A DNA stretch of 64,000 nucleotides from an uncultured Sphingomonadaceae bacterium (GCA_947499255.1 CANMNF010000002.1:260430-324429), one strand, 5' to 3'; shown: positions 17,996-27,272, numbered from the stretch's first letter. Made by a program: numbers and translations. Notes: a model not told the origin generated them from the letters alone.

Positions 17996-19378
17996 GTGAG
18001 GGTGCACGCAGATATGGCCGATGGGGAAACGCCTGCAACTGCGCGTGATGTCATCGTGCTTGGGGCAGGTATTGGTGGGCTTGCCGCAGCAGATCATCTT
18101 AACCGCGCCGGGTACCGTGTTACCGTGCTGGAACGCAGCAATCGGTGCGGCGGCGCGCACAAATCGTACAATATCGGCCCATATACGTTTGATGTCGGCA
18201 GCATTTTTTACGAACCGCGCGCGCAGATTTTCAATATGGCTCAAGATCTGCGCGCGCTGTGTCCGGCGGTGATGCGGCGTCAGCGCCGGGTGGCGCAAGA
18301 TGGCCGCTTGTTGCATTACCCCGTAGAACCGCGCGATATGCTGCGCAGCAATCCGTGGCGTGCAGCGCTTGGCGTTGCTGATATGCTTTCAAACCAGTTG
18401 GTTTTGCAGCGCGATGGGACGCTTGAGACTATCTGCCGCAAAAGGTTGGGCGATACGTTCTTCGATAATACGGGCCTGCGCGCTTACATCACGCGGTTCC
18501 ACCATGCAGCGCCTGCTGAAATCGATGAGCAGTTCTATTTCCAGCGCATGAAGTTCATCGAAAAGGCCACCCGCCTCAAATCGATCATGGCACGCGGCGC
18601 GCGCAGCGTATTTACCAAAAAAGCGGTGAATGCGCGAATGCTCAAACCGCTGCATATCCGCCCGCAATCAGGGTTCGATACGCTGTTTGCCCCCATCCAG
18701 CAAAGGCTTGAAAAAGCAGGCGTCCGGTTTGTCTTTGGACAGGATGTTCAGCGCGTTTCGCAAACGAGTGAGGGGTTTGATATCGAAACCGATGCAGGCC
18801 GGCATCACACTGACAGTTTGGTCAGCACCATTCCCCTTACCCAGCTGTACCGGGCCATGTTCGGCAAATACCCCGCCCTCACCCTGCTCGATATGACGAC
18901 GCTATTCGTTTCAGCACAGCGGCTTGATCCGCAAAGCGGGAATGTTCTATTTAACTTTCACAATGATGGGTTGTGGAAACGCGCAACCGTGTATTCCCAG
19001 CTTTATCCCGGCGCCGATACAGACCGGGCCTTTATGGGCGTAGAAGTCACCATTCCTCATGGCGGCACGCACGATCCGGAACGCACTTTTGCCGACTTTC
19101 GCGATCATCTTACCGGGCTTGGTATTGCAAGCGATATCAAGCTGGAAGGCAGCGCGCTGGTTGAAGGATGTTATCCTTTTCTGGCTAAGGGTACTGACGC
19201 GTTGCTTGCCGCTGCATTAAAACGCATAAGCGCAGCAGGAGTGATCGTTGCGGGCAGACAAGGACGCTTTGAATATCTGCCGACTTCATCGCGCGTCATA
19301 ACCCGCGTGGGGGAGGAATTGGAGAGGGCCACCACATTGCAAATGCTAAGGGCCGATCCGCATGTCGCCAGCCATTGA
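17996..19378 (+). CDS. FAD-dependent oxidoreductase (protoporphyrinogen oxidase / UGM-like)
   Basis: A 460-residue flavoprotein with an N-terminal Rossmann dinucleotide site VIVLGAGIGGLAAADHL followed by VLERSNRCGG, the arrangement of amine-oxidase/UDP-galactopyranose-mutase-like enzymes. The start is a GTG; GTG 18002 (AGGA eight bases upstream) and ATG 18014 are equally possible. Its 3' end overlaps the pyruvyl transferase gene by 17 bases. Similar proteins are found in capsule and EPS loci, where they may modify a nucleotide sugar or a lipid-linked sugar. It lacks enough recognisable active-site detail to name a reaction. Confidence 0.72.
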   Translation: MRVHADMADGETPATARDVIVLGAGIGGLAAADHLNRAGYRVTVLERSNRCGGAHKSYNIGPYTFDVGSIFYEPRAQIFNMAQDLRALCPAVMRRQRRVAQDGRLLHYPVEPRDMLRSNPWRAALGVADMLSNQLVLQRDGTLETICRKRLGDTFFDNTGLRAYITRFHHAAPAEIDEQFYFQRMKFIEKATRLKSIMARGARSVFTKKAVNARMLKPLHIRPQSGFDTLFAPIQQRLEKAGVRFVFGQDVQRVSQTSEGFDIETDAGRHHTDSLVSTIPLTQLYRAMFGKYPALTLLDMTTLFVSAQRLDPQSGNVLFNFHNDGLWKRATVYSQLYPGADTDRAFMGVEVTIPHGGTHDPERTFADFRDHLTGLGIASDIKLEGSALVEGCYPFLAKGTDALLAAALKRISAAGVIVAGRQGRFEYLPTSSRVITRVGEELERATTLQMLRADPHVASH

Positions 19379-20609
19379 TGAACATTCCGCTTCTTCCGCT
19401 GCCCCCCACATCCGCATATTCAACGTCAAATTCAGCCCCAATCTGGGCGATGGCCTGCTATCGGAATGCCTTGAACAAGCGCTGATCGCTTGCGGCGCGC
19501 ATGAAGATAGCTGGTCGATCGATCTGGCAGGCCGCACGCATTATAGCGATGGCTCTGAACAACGGTCTTTGAAACTGCGCGTTCTGGAAGCAATGCCGGG
19601 TTTTATCCGCCCGCTCGCCGTGCGCCTGCCATTGGCACTGGCGGCATCGCGGCAATGGGCACCGCATTACCGCGCGAACCTGACCAATTGCGATGGTGTG
19701 ATGATAGGCGGCGGCAATCTGCTTGCCGATCTTGATCTCAATTTTCCCACCAAATTGGCGCTGGCCATCAACACTGCGGCCCAGCGCGGCCTGCCGGTGG
19801 TGATTTATGGCTGCGGCGTGTCCAGCGGGTGGAGCAAGCGCGGGCTGGCTCTGCTCAACGATGCTCTGGCGACAGGCGCGGTCAAGGCTGTGTTTGTGCG
19901 TGATACACGTTCACAAGAGCTGTGGGATCAGATGTTTGGCGATGCGCATAATTTGCCAGCGGGCGTGGTGCGCGATCCGGGACTGCTGGCCTGCAACAGC
20001 TTTGCGCTTTCGGATGGCAACTCTTCTAGACGCGGGCATACTGGCCGCAAAACAATTGGCCTCAATATCACCAGCCAGCTGGCGGTGAAGTATCATTCCA
20101 GCGATGCGCCCTCGCCTGAACAATTGCGGCAGTTCTATCTCGATTTCGCAGCCAAAGTGCTGGAGGCTGGCAATGATCTTTGCGTCTTCACCAATGGCAG
20201 CCCTGAAGACCGCGTGGCGCTGAGTGAATTGCGCGCACCGATTGATGCGCTCGCACCAGAAAGCCGCGTGCATTATCCCGATGCGACAACGCCTGCGCAG
20301 CTGGTCAAGATCATCGATGGTTTGGATGGAATCCTGGCGTTTCGCATGCACGCAATCATCGCTGCCTATTCCTGCGGCACGCCATTTTGCGCACTGTCAT
20401 GGGATCCCAAGCTCGATTCCTTTGTCCAATCTGTCAATCAGGCGAACCGCATTTTGCGCGTCACACAAAGTTCAGGCGCAGATGCGGCGCGCGTCCTTGC
20501 GCAGGCGATGGCCGATGGCATTGATGAAGCCGAACGGCAGCAAATCGTCTTACAAGCGCAGCAAGACGTAGCACGCGCCTATACAGCGTTGCGCGGTGTG
20601 ATAGACTGA
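19362..20609 (+). CDS. Polysaccharide pyruvyl transferase family protein
   Basis: A 415-residue member of the PF04230 (WcaK/CsaB-like) family. Typical segments are NLGDGLLSECLEQAL near the N-terminus, DGVMIGGGNLLADLD, VVIYGCGVSSGW, VFVRDTRSQELW, and the C-terminal FRMHAIIAAYSCGTPF, whose Arg/His residues belong to the catalytic site in characterised members. These enzymes form pyruvate ketals on EPS sugars from phosphoenolpyruvate, adding negative charge. The start overlaps the FAD gene by 17 bases, so the two are probably co-translated. Some family members act on other substrates, so ketal formation is likely but not certain. Confidence 0.83.
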   Translation: MSPAIDEHSASSAAPHIRIFNVKFSPNLGDGLLSECLEQALIACGAHEDSWSIDLAGRTHYSDGSEQRSLKLRVLEAMPGFIRPLAVRLPLALAASRQWAPHYRANLTNCDGVMIGGGNLLADLDLNFPTKLALAINTAAQRGLPVVIYGCGVSSGWSKRGLALLNDALATGAVKAVFVRDTRSQELWDQMFGDAHNLPAGVVRDPGLLACNSFALSDGNSSRRGHTGRKTIGLNITSQLAVKYHSSDAPSPEQLRQFYLDFAAKVLEAGNDLCVFTNGSPEDRVALSELRAPIDALAPESRVHYPDATTPAQLVKIIDGLDGILAFRMHAIIAAYSCGTPFCALSWDPKLDSFVQSVNQANRILRVTQSSGADAARVLAQAMADGIDEAERQQIVLQAQQDVARAYTALRGVID

Positions 20610-20646
20610 ACTGCATCATCGCCAGCGCTTTGGAGAGCTGCTGATT

Positions 20647-22365
20647 ATGGCTTACCTGCGACCGAAATTGCTGACCCATTGCCTTGCCTTTTGCATCGCG
20701 CTTGGCGCGGGCAATGTCTCCGCTTCGGCGCAGGAGCCATCGACTGCGCGGCAAGAGCCTATGACATTGGGTGTCGCGGCCGCTTTTTCGCAAGGATCAC
20801 GCGAAGCCAATTGGCGCGGGCTGGACGCGCTATCATTACAGCAATTTCGCGCCGGTATCCGCTGGGGCGAGGTGGAACGCAAAGAGGGCCAGTACCGCTT
20901 ACCCAGACCGCGCCACTTGTATCCCGACCGCCTCGAACGCGAAGGGCGCGAGCTTGTCCTCACGCTCAATTTTGGCAATCCGCTTTATGATGATGGGCAT
21001 ACGCCGCATTCCCCCGAAGCGGTGGCCGCCTTTGGACGCTTTGCCGCTGCCATGGTGGAGCGGTTTCCGGCCATCACGGCGGTGGAAGTGGGCAATGAGT
21101 TTAATGGCAACAATTTTGTTACCGGGCCGGTGAAGGATGCAGGGCTTGCGGCACGCGGCGCCTATCACCTCGCTATGGTGCGCAGCGCGGCGCGAGCGGT
21201 GCGTGCAGTGCGTCCTGAAATTCCCGTTCTGGGCGGCGCAACGCATTCCATTCCAGCAGGCTATCTGTGGCCCATCCTTGATGCAGGCGCGGGCGATATG
21301 GATGGGATTGCGCTGCATCCTTACACAACACCGATCGATCAATTGCCTGCGCAGATTTCCGTTCTGCGCCGCCATCCGGCCATGCAGGACATGCCGATCT
21401 GGGTGACAGAATGGGGCAGCGAAAACATACGCCAGGCACCAGATGATCTGGTTCGCGGCTATCTGACGATGGCAGCGCTCGGCTTTCGCGCGCTCTATTG
21501 GTATCCTTTGAGCGATCGCGGCGATGGGTTGGTGCCGTTGCTCGATAATGTCGGCAATCCCACCACTGCGGGCCAAGCTTTCGCCTTTGTGCAAAGCCAG
21601 ATGGCAGACAAACCCGTCACTGATATCAGCCCCGATGCCTTCACGATCATGCACCGCGTGGGGCCAAACATGGTCGCGATATGGGGAGAGCCGCGCCCAC
21701 TCGATCTTAGGCGCGATGATATTGCCGTGTTCAATGCGCGGGGGCAGGAAATGCCTGCAACCGGCCTGCTGCTATCGCGCACAAAACCTATGATCCTGCG
21801 CGCACCAGCGCCTATCGATCCCGCGCACGATATCGCGTTGGGTTGCCAAGATCTGGTGGCCGATACACGCGATCAATTCACCTTCCCGCCTGATGATGAG
21901 CGGGCAGGATCAGGCTTTGTTCGCAAGCTGCGCATCGGCGGGGAGGAGCGCGATTTTGTAACCCTGCCCGGACAACAGCGCTCCGGCACGCCGTGGACGC
22001 CGTATCTGGGTCTGGCCAATCGCCTGTCACTGCGGCTTACCGCACGCGGCATGATCCCTGCAGGCCGGGCGCGCGATGATCTGGCGATCATTCACCGGTT
22101 TACCGCCCCTGCGCCTATGCAATTGCAGCTCAACGCATCGCTTAGCGTGGGCGAGCGCAGTTCCGACGGGATCAATGTGACCATTACGCAAGGCGCGCGC
22201 GCCCTCCTTCTGGCACAGCAAACGCGCAATGTTGCGTTTTCCGAGCCTATCGCCCTTGCGGCAGGCGAAACGGTGGCGATCACAGTTTCCGGCGGGGAAG
22301 AACAGCGCGGTGATCATGTGCGCTACCGCTATCAATTGCGCGATCTGGAACGCTGTGCATTCTGA
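20647..22365 (+). CDS. Sec-exported glycoside hydrolase, paralogue of the RTX-tailed enzyme
   Basis: A 572-residue protein with a cleavable signal peptide (about 1-28, ending SASAQ) and a clan GH-A-like catalytic domain. Acid/base Glu151 lies in EVGNEFNGN, the HPYTT motif near 224-228, and nucleophile Glu255 in WVTEWGS. The two Glu are 104 residues apart, exactly as in the RTX-tailed paralogue, and the C-terminal beta-rich domain shares the WTPYLG block. It has no RTX repeats, so it should stay in the periplasm or reach the surface by another path. PslG, a periplasmic GH39 enzyme of the Psl locus, is a functional parallel. It follows the pyruvyl transferase by 37 bases and is probably in the same operon. 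Confidence 0.82.
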   Translation: MAYLRPKLLTHCLAFCIALGAGNVSASAQEPSTARQEPMTLGVAAAFSQGSREANWRGLDALSLQQFRAGIRWGEVERKEGQYRLPRPRHLYPDRLEREGRELVLTLNFGNPLYDDGHTPHSPEAVAAFGRFAAAMVERFPAITAVEVGNEFNGNNFVTGPVKDAGLAARGAYHLAMVRSAARAVRAVRPEIPVLGGATHSIPAGYLWPILDAGAGDMDGIALHPYTTPIDQLPAQISVLRRHPAMQDMPIWVTEWGSENIRQAPDDLVRGYLTMAALGFRALYWYPLSDRGDGLVPLLDNVGNPTTAGQAFAFVQSQMADKPVTDISPDAFTIMHRVGPNMVAIWGEPRPLDLRRDDIAVFNARGQEMPATGLLLSRTKPMILRAPAPIDPAHDIALGCQDLVADTRDQFTFPPDDERAGSGFVRKLRIGGEERDFVTLPGQQRSGTPWTPYLGLANRLSLRLTARGMIPAGRARDDLAIIHRFTAPAPMQLQLNASLSVGERSSDGINVTITQGARALLLAQQTRNVAFSEPIALAAGETVAITVSGGEEQRGDHVRYRYQLRDLERCAF

Positions 22366-22387
22366 CCGGCTATTCCCGGTGCGCTTA

Positions 22388-22416
22388 CAATAGCGTGACA
22401 CATCCAATAGCGTGAC
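22388..22416 (+). repeat. 12-bp direct repeat CAATAGCGTGAC, two copies
   Basis: Two exact copies, at 22388-22399 and 22405-22416, 17 bases (about one and a half helical turns) apart, just after the Sec-type glycosidase gene. They could be a tandem binding site or simple duplication debris. Confidence 0.6.
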
Positions 22417-22900
22417 GTGGTGATTGCCCTGATCGTATCGGCGGTCCGCAGTGGATTGCCATCCTCGATGTTGGCGAACTCGGCGGTAGTTTCAAAATCC
22501 CAAAAGTCGGCACAATCAGTCGATCTTGCCCATGCGCAACACATCGGTCTGAAGCAAAGCGAGGTGGCGGCTCCCGATTATGGTTTCACGAACGCGTGCA
22601 GCCGACAATCAAGTCCTTTCGCGCCAATCATGCGCCATGGGCGCACTAGCGCCCCGTAGTACTACATAGTGCAATTGTTGAAAAACTACACTAACAAAAT
22701 CGCCTAAGGGCAAAGTTTGATAAAATTCCGCACTATTATGAACTTTTGTCAGAGGGGAATTTTTCCTCTTCGCGATTATAATGATCCAGCACGGATGTAG
22801 TTCAGGTGGATCATGCAACTTTTACGGATACATCTATTGAAGGCACATGCTAATATTTATGGTTAATAGCTTGGACGATGTATGATGTATTTTGCTTCAA
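22417..22900. other. Gene-poor, partly AT-rich stretch before the small RTX gene
   Basis: No convincing gene. An 80-codon open frame on the plus strand (to 22659) has no ribosome site and no recognisable protein features. From about 22640 the base composition turns markedly AT-rich compared with the rest of the window and stays so up to the small RTX gene, which suggests promoter and leader DNA, or acquired DNA. No inverted repeats of insertion-sequence type were seen. Confidence 0.5.
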
Positions 22901-22994
22901 CTGTGTGCCAGAATTATTGGTTTTCTTTTAACGTACAGCAAGTCTGCAATTGAAGACTCTGTCCACTTGAAACTTGAAGGAATGGGGAAATAAT

Positions 22995-23567
22995 ATGGCA
23001 ACGACTATTGGCACAGCAGGCCCAGACAGAATTAAAGGCACGGATAATGCAGATATCATCTTCTCCGGTGGTGCAAGGGATGTAGTTCGGGGCGGCGAAG
23101 GTGATGATTTCATCGATGGCGGCGCCAACCGTGATCGCCTGTATGGCGATGAAGGCGACGACATGATCAATGGCGGAGGCTCCAACGATAAGCTGTTTGG
23201 TGGTACCGGCGATGATACGCTTTTTGGCGGTGGCCAGAATGATCGTGTGTACGGCGGTTCTGGCGATGACAAAATCATCGGCGGCGACGATAATGACGTT
23301 CTCTATGGTGACAGCCCATCTGACAGTAACGACAGCGAAGGTGGTAATGACGAATTCTACTTCGACAGTGATGACGGTAGAGACCGGGTCTTCGACTTTG
23401 AAACTGGTGTCGACACCGTCGTGCTGACAGATGGTGGCAGCTGGACACTAACCAATGATGGTAACAATTCGTACCTGACCTATGGTTCGACCAAGGTGAC
23501 TTTCTTCGACGAAATCCTCGACTCCAGCGATATTACTACAGGCACCATGCCTGAGTTCTCGCTCTAA
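22995..23567 (+). CDS. Small RTX calcium-binding repeat protein
   Basis: A 190-residue protein from ATG 22995, preceded by GGGGA; an upstream in-frame start at 22974 is less likely. After a short head (MATTIGTAGPDRIKGTDNAD) about 110 residues are consecutive RTX nonapeptides of the form GGxGDDxLx (e.g. YGDEGDDMINGGGSNDKL). The acidic C-terminal region contains FDFETGVDTVVLTDGG, the usual end of the beta-roll, and a hydrophobic FDEILDSSDI segment. There is no Sec signal, so type I export is expected. With no catalytic domain it may be a matrix or surface protein, or a calcium-dependent EPS-binding factor like rhizobial Rap proteins. A strong terminator follows at once. Confidence 0.85.
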   Translation: MATTIGTAGPDRIKGTDNADIIFSGGARDVVRGGEGDDFIDGGANRDRLYGDEGDDMINGGGSNDKLFGGTGDDTLFGGGQNDRVYGGSGDDKIIGGDDNDVLYGDSPSDSNDSEGGNDEFYFDSDDGRDRVFDFETGVDTVVLTDGGSWTLTNDGNNSYLTYGSTKVTFFDEILDSSDITTGTMPEFSL

Positions 23568-23588
23568 GAGAAACACCCATCACAAACG

Positions 23589-23617
23589 GAAAAGGGCGGC
23601 TTCGGTCGCCCTTTTTT
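23589..23617 (+). terminator. Rho-independent terminator after small RTX gene
   Basis: Stem AAAGGGCG/CGCCCTTT closed by a TTCG-containing loop and followed by six T. The position, 22 bases after the stop, suits a short monocistronic transcript. Confidence 0.88.
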
Positions 23618-23648
23618 GTGTCACACCTTACACGGTATGAATTGCGCG

Positions 23649-24722
23649 CTACAAAAGCGGGCGCAAGACATCGTATAATCGATCACCCGCAGCGGCCCAG
23701 CTCAATTGCTTGGCTCGCCTCTCGCCTGATGCAACCAATGCAGATCGCAAAGCCTCGTCCGACACTATTGCGTCAATAGCTTCGCGATAGGCGGCCGGAT
23801 CGTTAGCTTTCACCAACATGGACGCATCGCCAAGAACTTCGGGCATCGCGCCCGCTTTGGCGGAGACAACCGGGCACCCGCAATGCATCGCTTCAACCGG
23901 CGGCAGGCCAAACCCTTCGGTCAGCGATGGGAAAGCGAACACAGCTGCACTGGAATATAGCGCGCGCAGCTCGGCATCGCTGACAAAGCCTGTGAAGATC
24001 ACCTCTTCAGGCGGCTGCCAACCCCTGGCGCGGTACGCCTCTGCTCCGGGTCCGCCAGCCACCACCAGCGGCAATCCGGATCGCAGCGGCTTGCGCATCG
24101 CATCGAAAACCGCGCGCATATTCTTGTACCCTTTGCCCGATCCCAGAACCATCACAAAGCCACCTTTGGCCAGGCCATGGCGATCAAGGATCGCGGTGTC
24201 AGGCGCCGTCGCCAAGATATGATCGGTGCCATTATGGACAACGGAGATTTTGTCGAGCGTGCCCACACCATGCTGTGCAAGCGACTGGCGGGAAAATTCT
24301 GACACGGTCAGAATGTGCCTTGCCCGCTTACCAATCAAGGGCAGCAATAGACGGTAAAACGTGGCCTGTTTGCCGGTATAGTCCTCAGGAAACAGATAAG
24401 TCTGCGCATCGTGGATCATCACCACACTATTGCGGTGAAGCAGCGGCGCCAGATTGCAGAAATTGATCAGCAGCGCGTCCTTTGTGGCGCGCGGCAAAGT
24501 GATCATTTCCCACCCTTGCCCCTGACCAAAAGCGCCGCTGATTTGTGTGGGCTGCAAATCTGGGAAATCGGGATTGCGAGCATTCGCATCCGGGCCGAAC
24601 AATTCAACGTCATGCTGCGCGCTCGCCCGGGCGATCAGTTCTTGCGAGAAATGAGCAGCGGTGCGGTGCACACCGTTCAGGTTTGCGCCAAGGAATTTAC
24701 CGTTGATCGCGACTTTGCTCAT
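23649..24722 (-). CDS. Glycosyltransferase family 4 protein
   Basis: A GT-B transferase of 357 residues. The acceptor domain starts VAINGKFLGANLNGVHR and has VVMIHDAQTYLFPEDY, ILTVSEFSRQSLAQHG and VVHNGTDHIL. The donor domain contains FVMVLGSGKGYKNM and LTEGFGLPPVEAMHCG, the EX7E motif. Its ATG overlaps the stop of the upstream sulfotransferase-like gene by four bases, so sulfation and glycosylation genes are coupled here. Substrates are unknown. Confidence 0.87.
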   Translation of the reverse strand: MSKVAINGKFLGANLNGVHRTAAHFSQELIARASAQHDVELFGPDANARNPDFPDLQPTQISGAFGQGQGWEMITLPRATKDALLINFCNLAPLLHRNSVVMIHDAQTYLFPEDYTGKQATFYRLLLPLIGKRARHILTVSEFSRQSLAQHGVGTLDKISVVHNGTDHILATAPDTAILDRHGLAKGGFVMVLGSGKGYKNMRAVFDAMRKPLRSGLPLVVAGGPGAEAYRARGWQPPEEVIFTGFVSDAELRALYSSAAVFAFPSLTEGFGLPPVEAMHCGCPVVSAKAGAMPEVLGDASMLVKANDPAAYREAIDAIVSDEALRSALVASGERRAKQLSWAAAGDRLYDVLRPLL

Positions 24723-25585
24723 TGCTTGGCCGCTCCGCCAGGCTCACCAGTACCAAGCTGTGCCGCAACGCAAGCCTCTTCGTACAAAGTCGCATCATCG
24801 GCATAATATTCAGCAATGAAACGCTCGACATCATCACCAAGTGTGGTGGACTGATAACGGCCAGAAGCATCGGCAAACATCGCACTTTTGGTCCAGGTCG
24901 AATAGAGCGCCTTTTTCAGAAACGATGGCATAAGCCTGCGGCCAACCACACGCGCAGCAGGCTGGAGAGACCTCGCCCATACCTTGGGTTCGCGGCGCAC
25001 ATGATCCTGGTCAATATCGATTACAAGTCCGGTCTCTTGCTTGATCCATTGTACCGCGAGATCGGTGCGCTCCACAGGAAAAACCGCGGAAACCATACGT
25101 TCACCTCGCAGATCGACAAAATCTCTCTGGCGGCCAAAATGGATAAACTCGCGATCTGCGAATTGGGACCGTCCATCGAGAAAATCGCAAACGATTTTGG
25201 CCTCCTCGATCACGATCGGATCATCGACGCGAATGGCCACGGCTCCGCGATATTCCCGCAGCCGCTGTATCAGCGCAGAGAAAAAACGATCACGCGGGGC
25301 GCGAGCAAGGACAAAGCTGCGTGAACGGCAAAACACTTCCCAACTTTCCGGGAAATGAGACTCCAGATATTGCAACGTCATATGCTCTGGCTGCACCCGC
25401 CCGATATCGGGAAAATGCACGCCTATTTCCAACATCTGCTCTGCTTGCTCTTCGTTGATATCCAGATCCCTCGCAAAGCTGGCATAGGATATATCTGCAG
25501 CAGCCATCAGCGCCTTTTTGACCGCTTTCCCGGCATTCTTTGGGATATGCAGAAATGCCAGATTTCTTGACGGAATGTAGAACAC
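24719..25585 (-). CDS. Sulfotransferase family protein (HIPKNAG type)
   Basis: A 288-residue protein with the N-terminal motif LAFLHIPKNAGKAVKKAL, the phosphosulfate-binding loop of the carbohydrate sulfotransferase family seen in many bacterial EPS loci. A downstream RSFVLARAPRDRFFSALIQR provides the likely 3'-phosphate-binding Arg/Ser. This is clearly different from the sulfotransferase at 14.3 kb, so it probably sulfates another position or sugar. It overlaps the following glycosyltransferase by four bases. Some members of this broad family are not proven sulfotransferases, so the activity is inferred from motif and context. Confidence 0.75.
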   Translation of the reverse strand: MFYIPSRNLAFLHIPKNAGKAVKKALMAAADISYASFARDLDINEEQAEQMLEIGVHFPDIGRVQPEHMTLQYLESHFPESWEVFCRSRSFVLARAPRDRFFSALIQRLREYRGAVAIRVDDPIVIEEAKIVCDFLDGRSQFADREFIHFGRQRDFVDLRGERMVSAVFPVERTDLAVQWIKQETGLVIDIDQDHVRREPKVWARSLQPAARVVGRRLMPSFLKKALYSTWTKSAMFADASGRYQSTTLGDDVERFIAEYYADDATLYEEACVAAQLGTGEPGGAAKQ

Positions 25586-25688
25586 TGCTTCGATCCCTGA
25601 TTATAAATTCATCTGACAACACGGCGAAAAATTGAAGTTGCCAGCTTTTCTCGCAAAGCTTGCGAAGGAGGGTTGTGCCAAGCGTGCC

Positions 25689-27164
25689 TTACCCACGAAA
25701 AACGTCGAGCGTGAACACGCGCAAAACATAGCCCGCGACCAGGAACAAAGGGATAAGTACCCCGCCAAGCACGAACCCGGCAATCAATTGCACAAGATCG
25801 TCGGCTGCAACCAGCTCTTTCAACGTGTCATATCCCCAGAACAGGCAAAGGCCAAAGACCGCAGCAACCGCCAAAGCCACCAAATAATCGCGCATCATTC
25901 CAGCAACAGGCAGCCCGGCTTTCCATTTGATCATTGTAAACGCCCACATTGATGCCCCCAAAATCACGACGACCTGCCCCCATGATACCGCAGCATAGCC
26001 AAAAGGCAGCGTGGCGAGAATGACCATCAGGGAGCAGACCGCTGAAACCGCGTTAAACGTTAAAATCCAGCCCGTTTGCCCGGTGGCAGAGAATAACGGT
26101 TCCATGATGGTATTGCCGGTGCCAATGGCCGCACGCGTCGCCAAAGCATAAGCGATCACCGCTGCCCCAAGATACGCTTCATCGAAGAAAAGCTTCAGAA
26201 TGTCTTCGGCAAAGACGATTACAATCGCGCCCATCATGCCGGACAACAATGCGATGGCTCCTATAAAACGGCGAGCGGGCCGTTCAAATTGGCGATCCGT
26301 ACGGGCGGCAACGCCAAGGTGGCTAATGGCAAAACTGCTCATCGGTTGCACCAGAACATCCGTTGCACTGTTGGCGAAGCGGCTGCCAAATCGGTACAAG
26401 CCCACTTCGGCGGCTGTGTAATACAAGCCCAGCAATATCTCTGCGGCGTATTTGGAGAGAAACGCCAGAAAGCGCGATCCGTACAGCCCCCCGGAATAAG
26501 CAACGGCGCGTTTGGCCAACGCTTTACTAAATGCAAATCCAGGAAACCGCGCGCCGGCAATAAGATAGAAAATCAGACCCGCCCCCACGCGGATAAAGCG
26601 ATAGGCAACCAGTGCGAACAACGATTGCCACATCACCAGCAGAATCACGCCGCCCACAAGAGCGGTGAGGTTTTGGAAGAACATCACCACAAAGTTCACA
26701 TTGGTCGCCTCGCGTCGCAGCAAAGCGGCAGAGGCCCATGCCCCAAAACTTGCAAAAGGTTGCGAAGCGGCCAGCAGTATCAAAACCAGCGCTAGATCTG
26801 TCGCGTCATAAAGCCACTCCAACGGAAACGCTGCCAGGGCCAGCACAATCGAGGCCGCGGTTGCAAGGCCGGTGATTAGCCAGAAACTGGTGCCCAGAAC
26901 TTCGCGATCGTCCTCGGGCGAGGTGATAATGAAATTGTAAAAGCCGCTATAAGTAAGCGTTTGAATCAAAGTGAGAAAGATTATGCCCAGAGCATAAACA
27001 CCATATTCCGCCGGCATCAGGAAGGCGGCAGCCAACAGCGTGATAACCAAAGTCGAAATTTGTTGTAGAGAGCGCGCCACGATGGCAAATATTGCCATGC
27101 CGCTGCGCCGTGACACGCCGCCGACAGAACTCTTCAAACCAGCTAGATTTTTCAGCTTAGCCAC
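25689..27164 (-). CDS. Oligosaccharide flippase family protein (Wzx-like)
   Basis: A 491-residue membrane protein with about twelve to fourteen hydrophobic segments, as in MOP/PST-family flippases. Segments such as FLMPAEYGVYALGIIFLT near the N-terminus and YYTAAEVGLYRFGSRFAN in the middle match the Polysacc_synt/Wzx pattern (A-E-Y/V-G-x-Y). It should move lipid-linked repeat units across the inner membrane for the Wzy polymerase. It is the only flippase in the locus. The gap to the sulfotransferase-like gene downstream is about 100 bases, so it may head that operon. Confidence 0.86.
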   Translation of the reverse strand: MAKLKNLAGLKSSVGGVSRRSGMAIFAIVARSLQQISTLVITLLAAAFLMPAEYGVYALGIIFLTLIQTLTYSGFYNFIITSPEDDREVLGTSFWLITGLATAASIVLALAAFPLEWLYDATDLALVLILLAASQPFASFGAWASAALLRREATNVNFVVMFFQNLTALVGGVILLVMWQSLFALVAYRFIRVGAGLIFYLIAGARFPGFAFSKALAKRAVAYSGGLYGSRFLAFLSKYAAEILLGLYYTAAEVGLYRFGSRFANSATDVLVQPMSSFAISHLGVAARTDRQFERPARRFIGAIALLSGMMGAIVIVFAEDILKLFFDEAYLGAAVIAYALATRAAIGTGNTIMEPLFSATGQTGWILTFNAVSAVCSLMVILATLPFGYAAVSWGQVVVILGASMWAFTMIKWKAGLPVAGMMRDYLVALAVAAVFGLCLFWGYDTLKELVAADDLVQLIAGFVLGGVLIPLFLVAGYVLRVFTLDVFRG

Positions 27165-27272
27165 AATGTGCCCTATCCCTCTTCTTCCGGCCCAACCTAA
27201 CCTGAATGCTTTGGCAGGTGCCTGACAGCTAGCGCGGTGACTGAGTCTGGCTTTGAGGTTTCTTTAGGAAGC

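Noticed and set aside
22417-22659. 80-codon open frame between the second glycosidase and the small RTX gene
   Set aside because: No ribosome site, no homology recognised, and codon usage unlike its neighbours; kept only as part of the gene-poor stretch.
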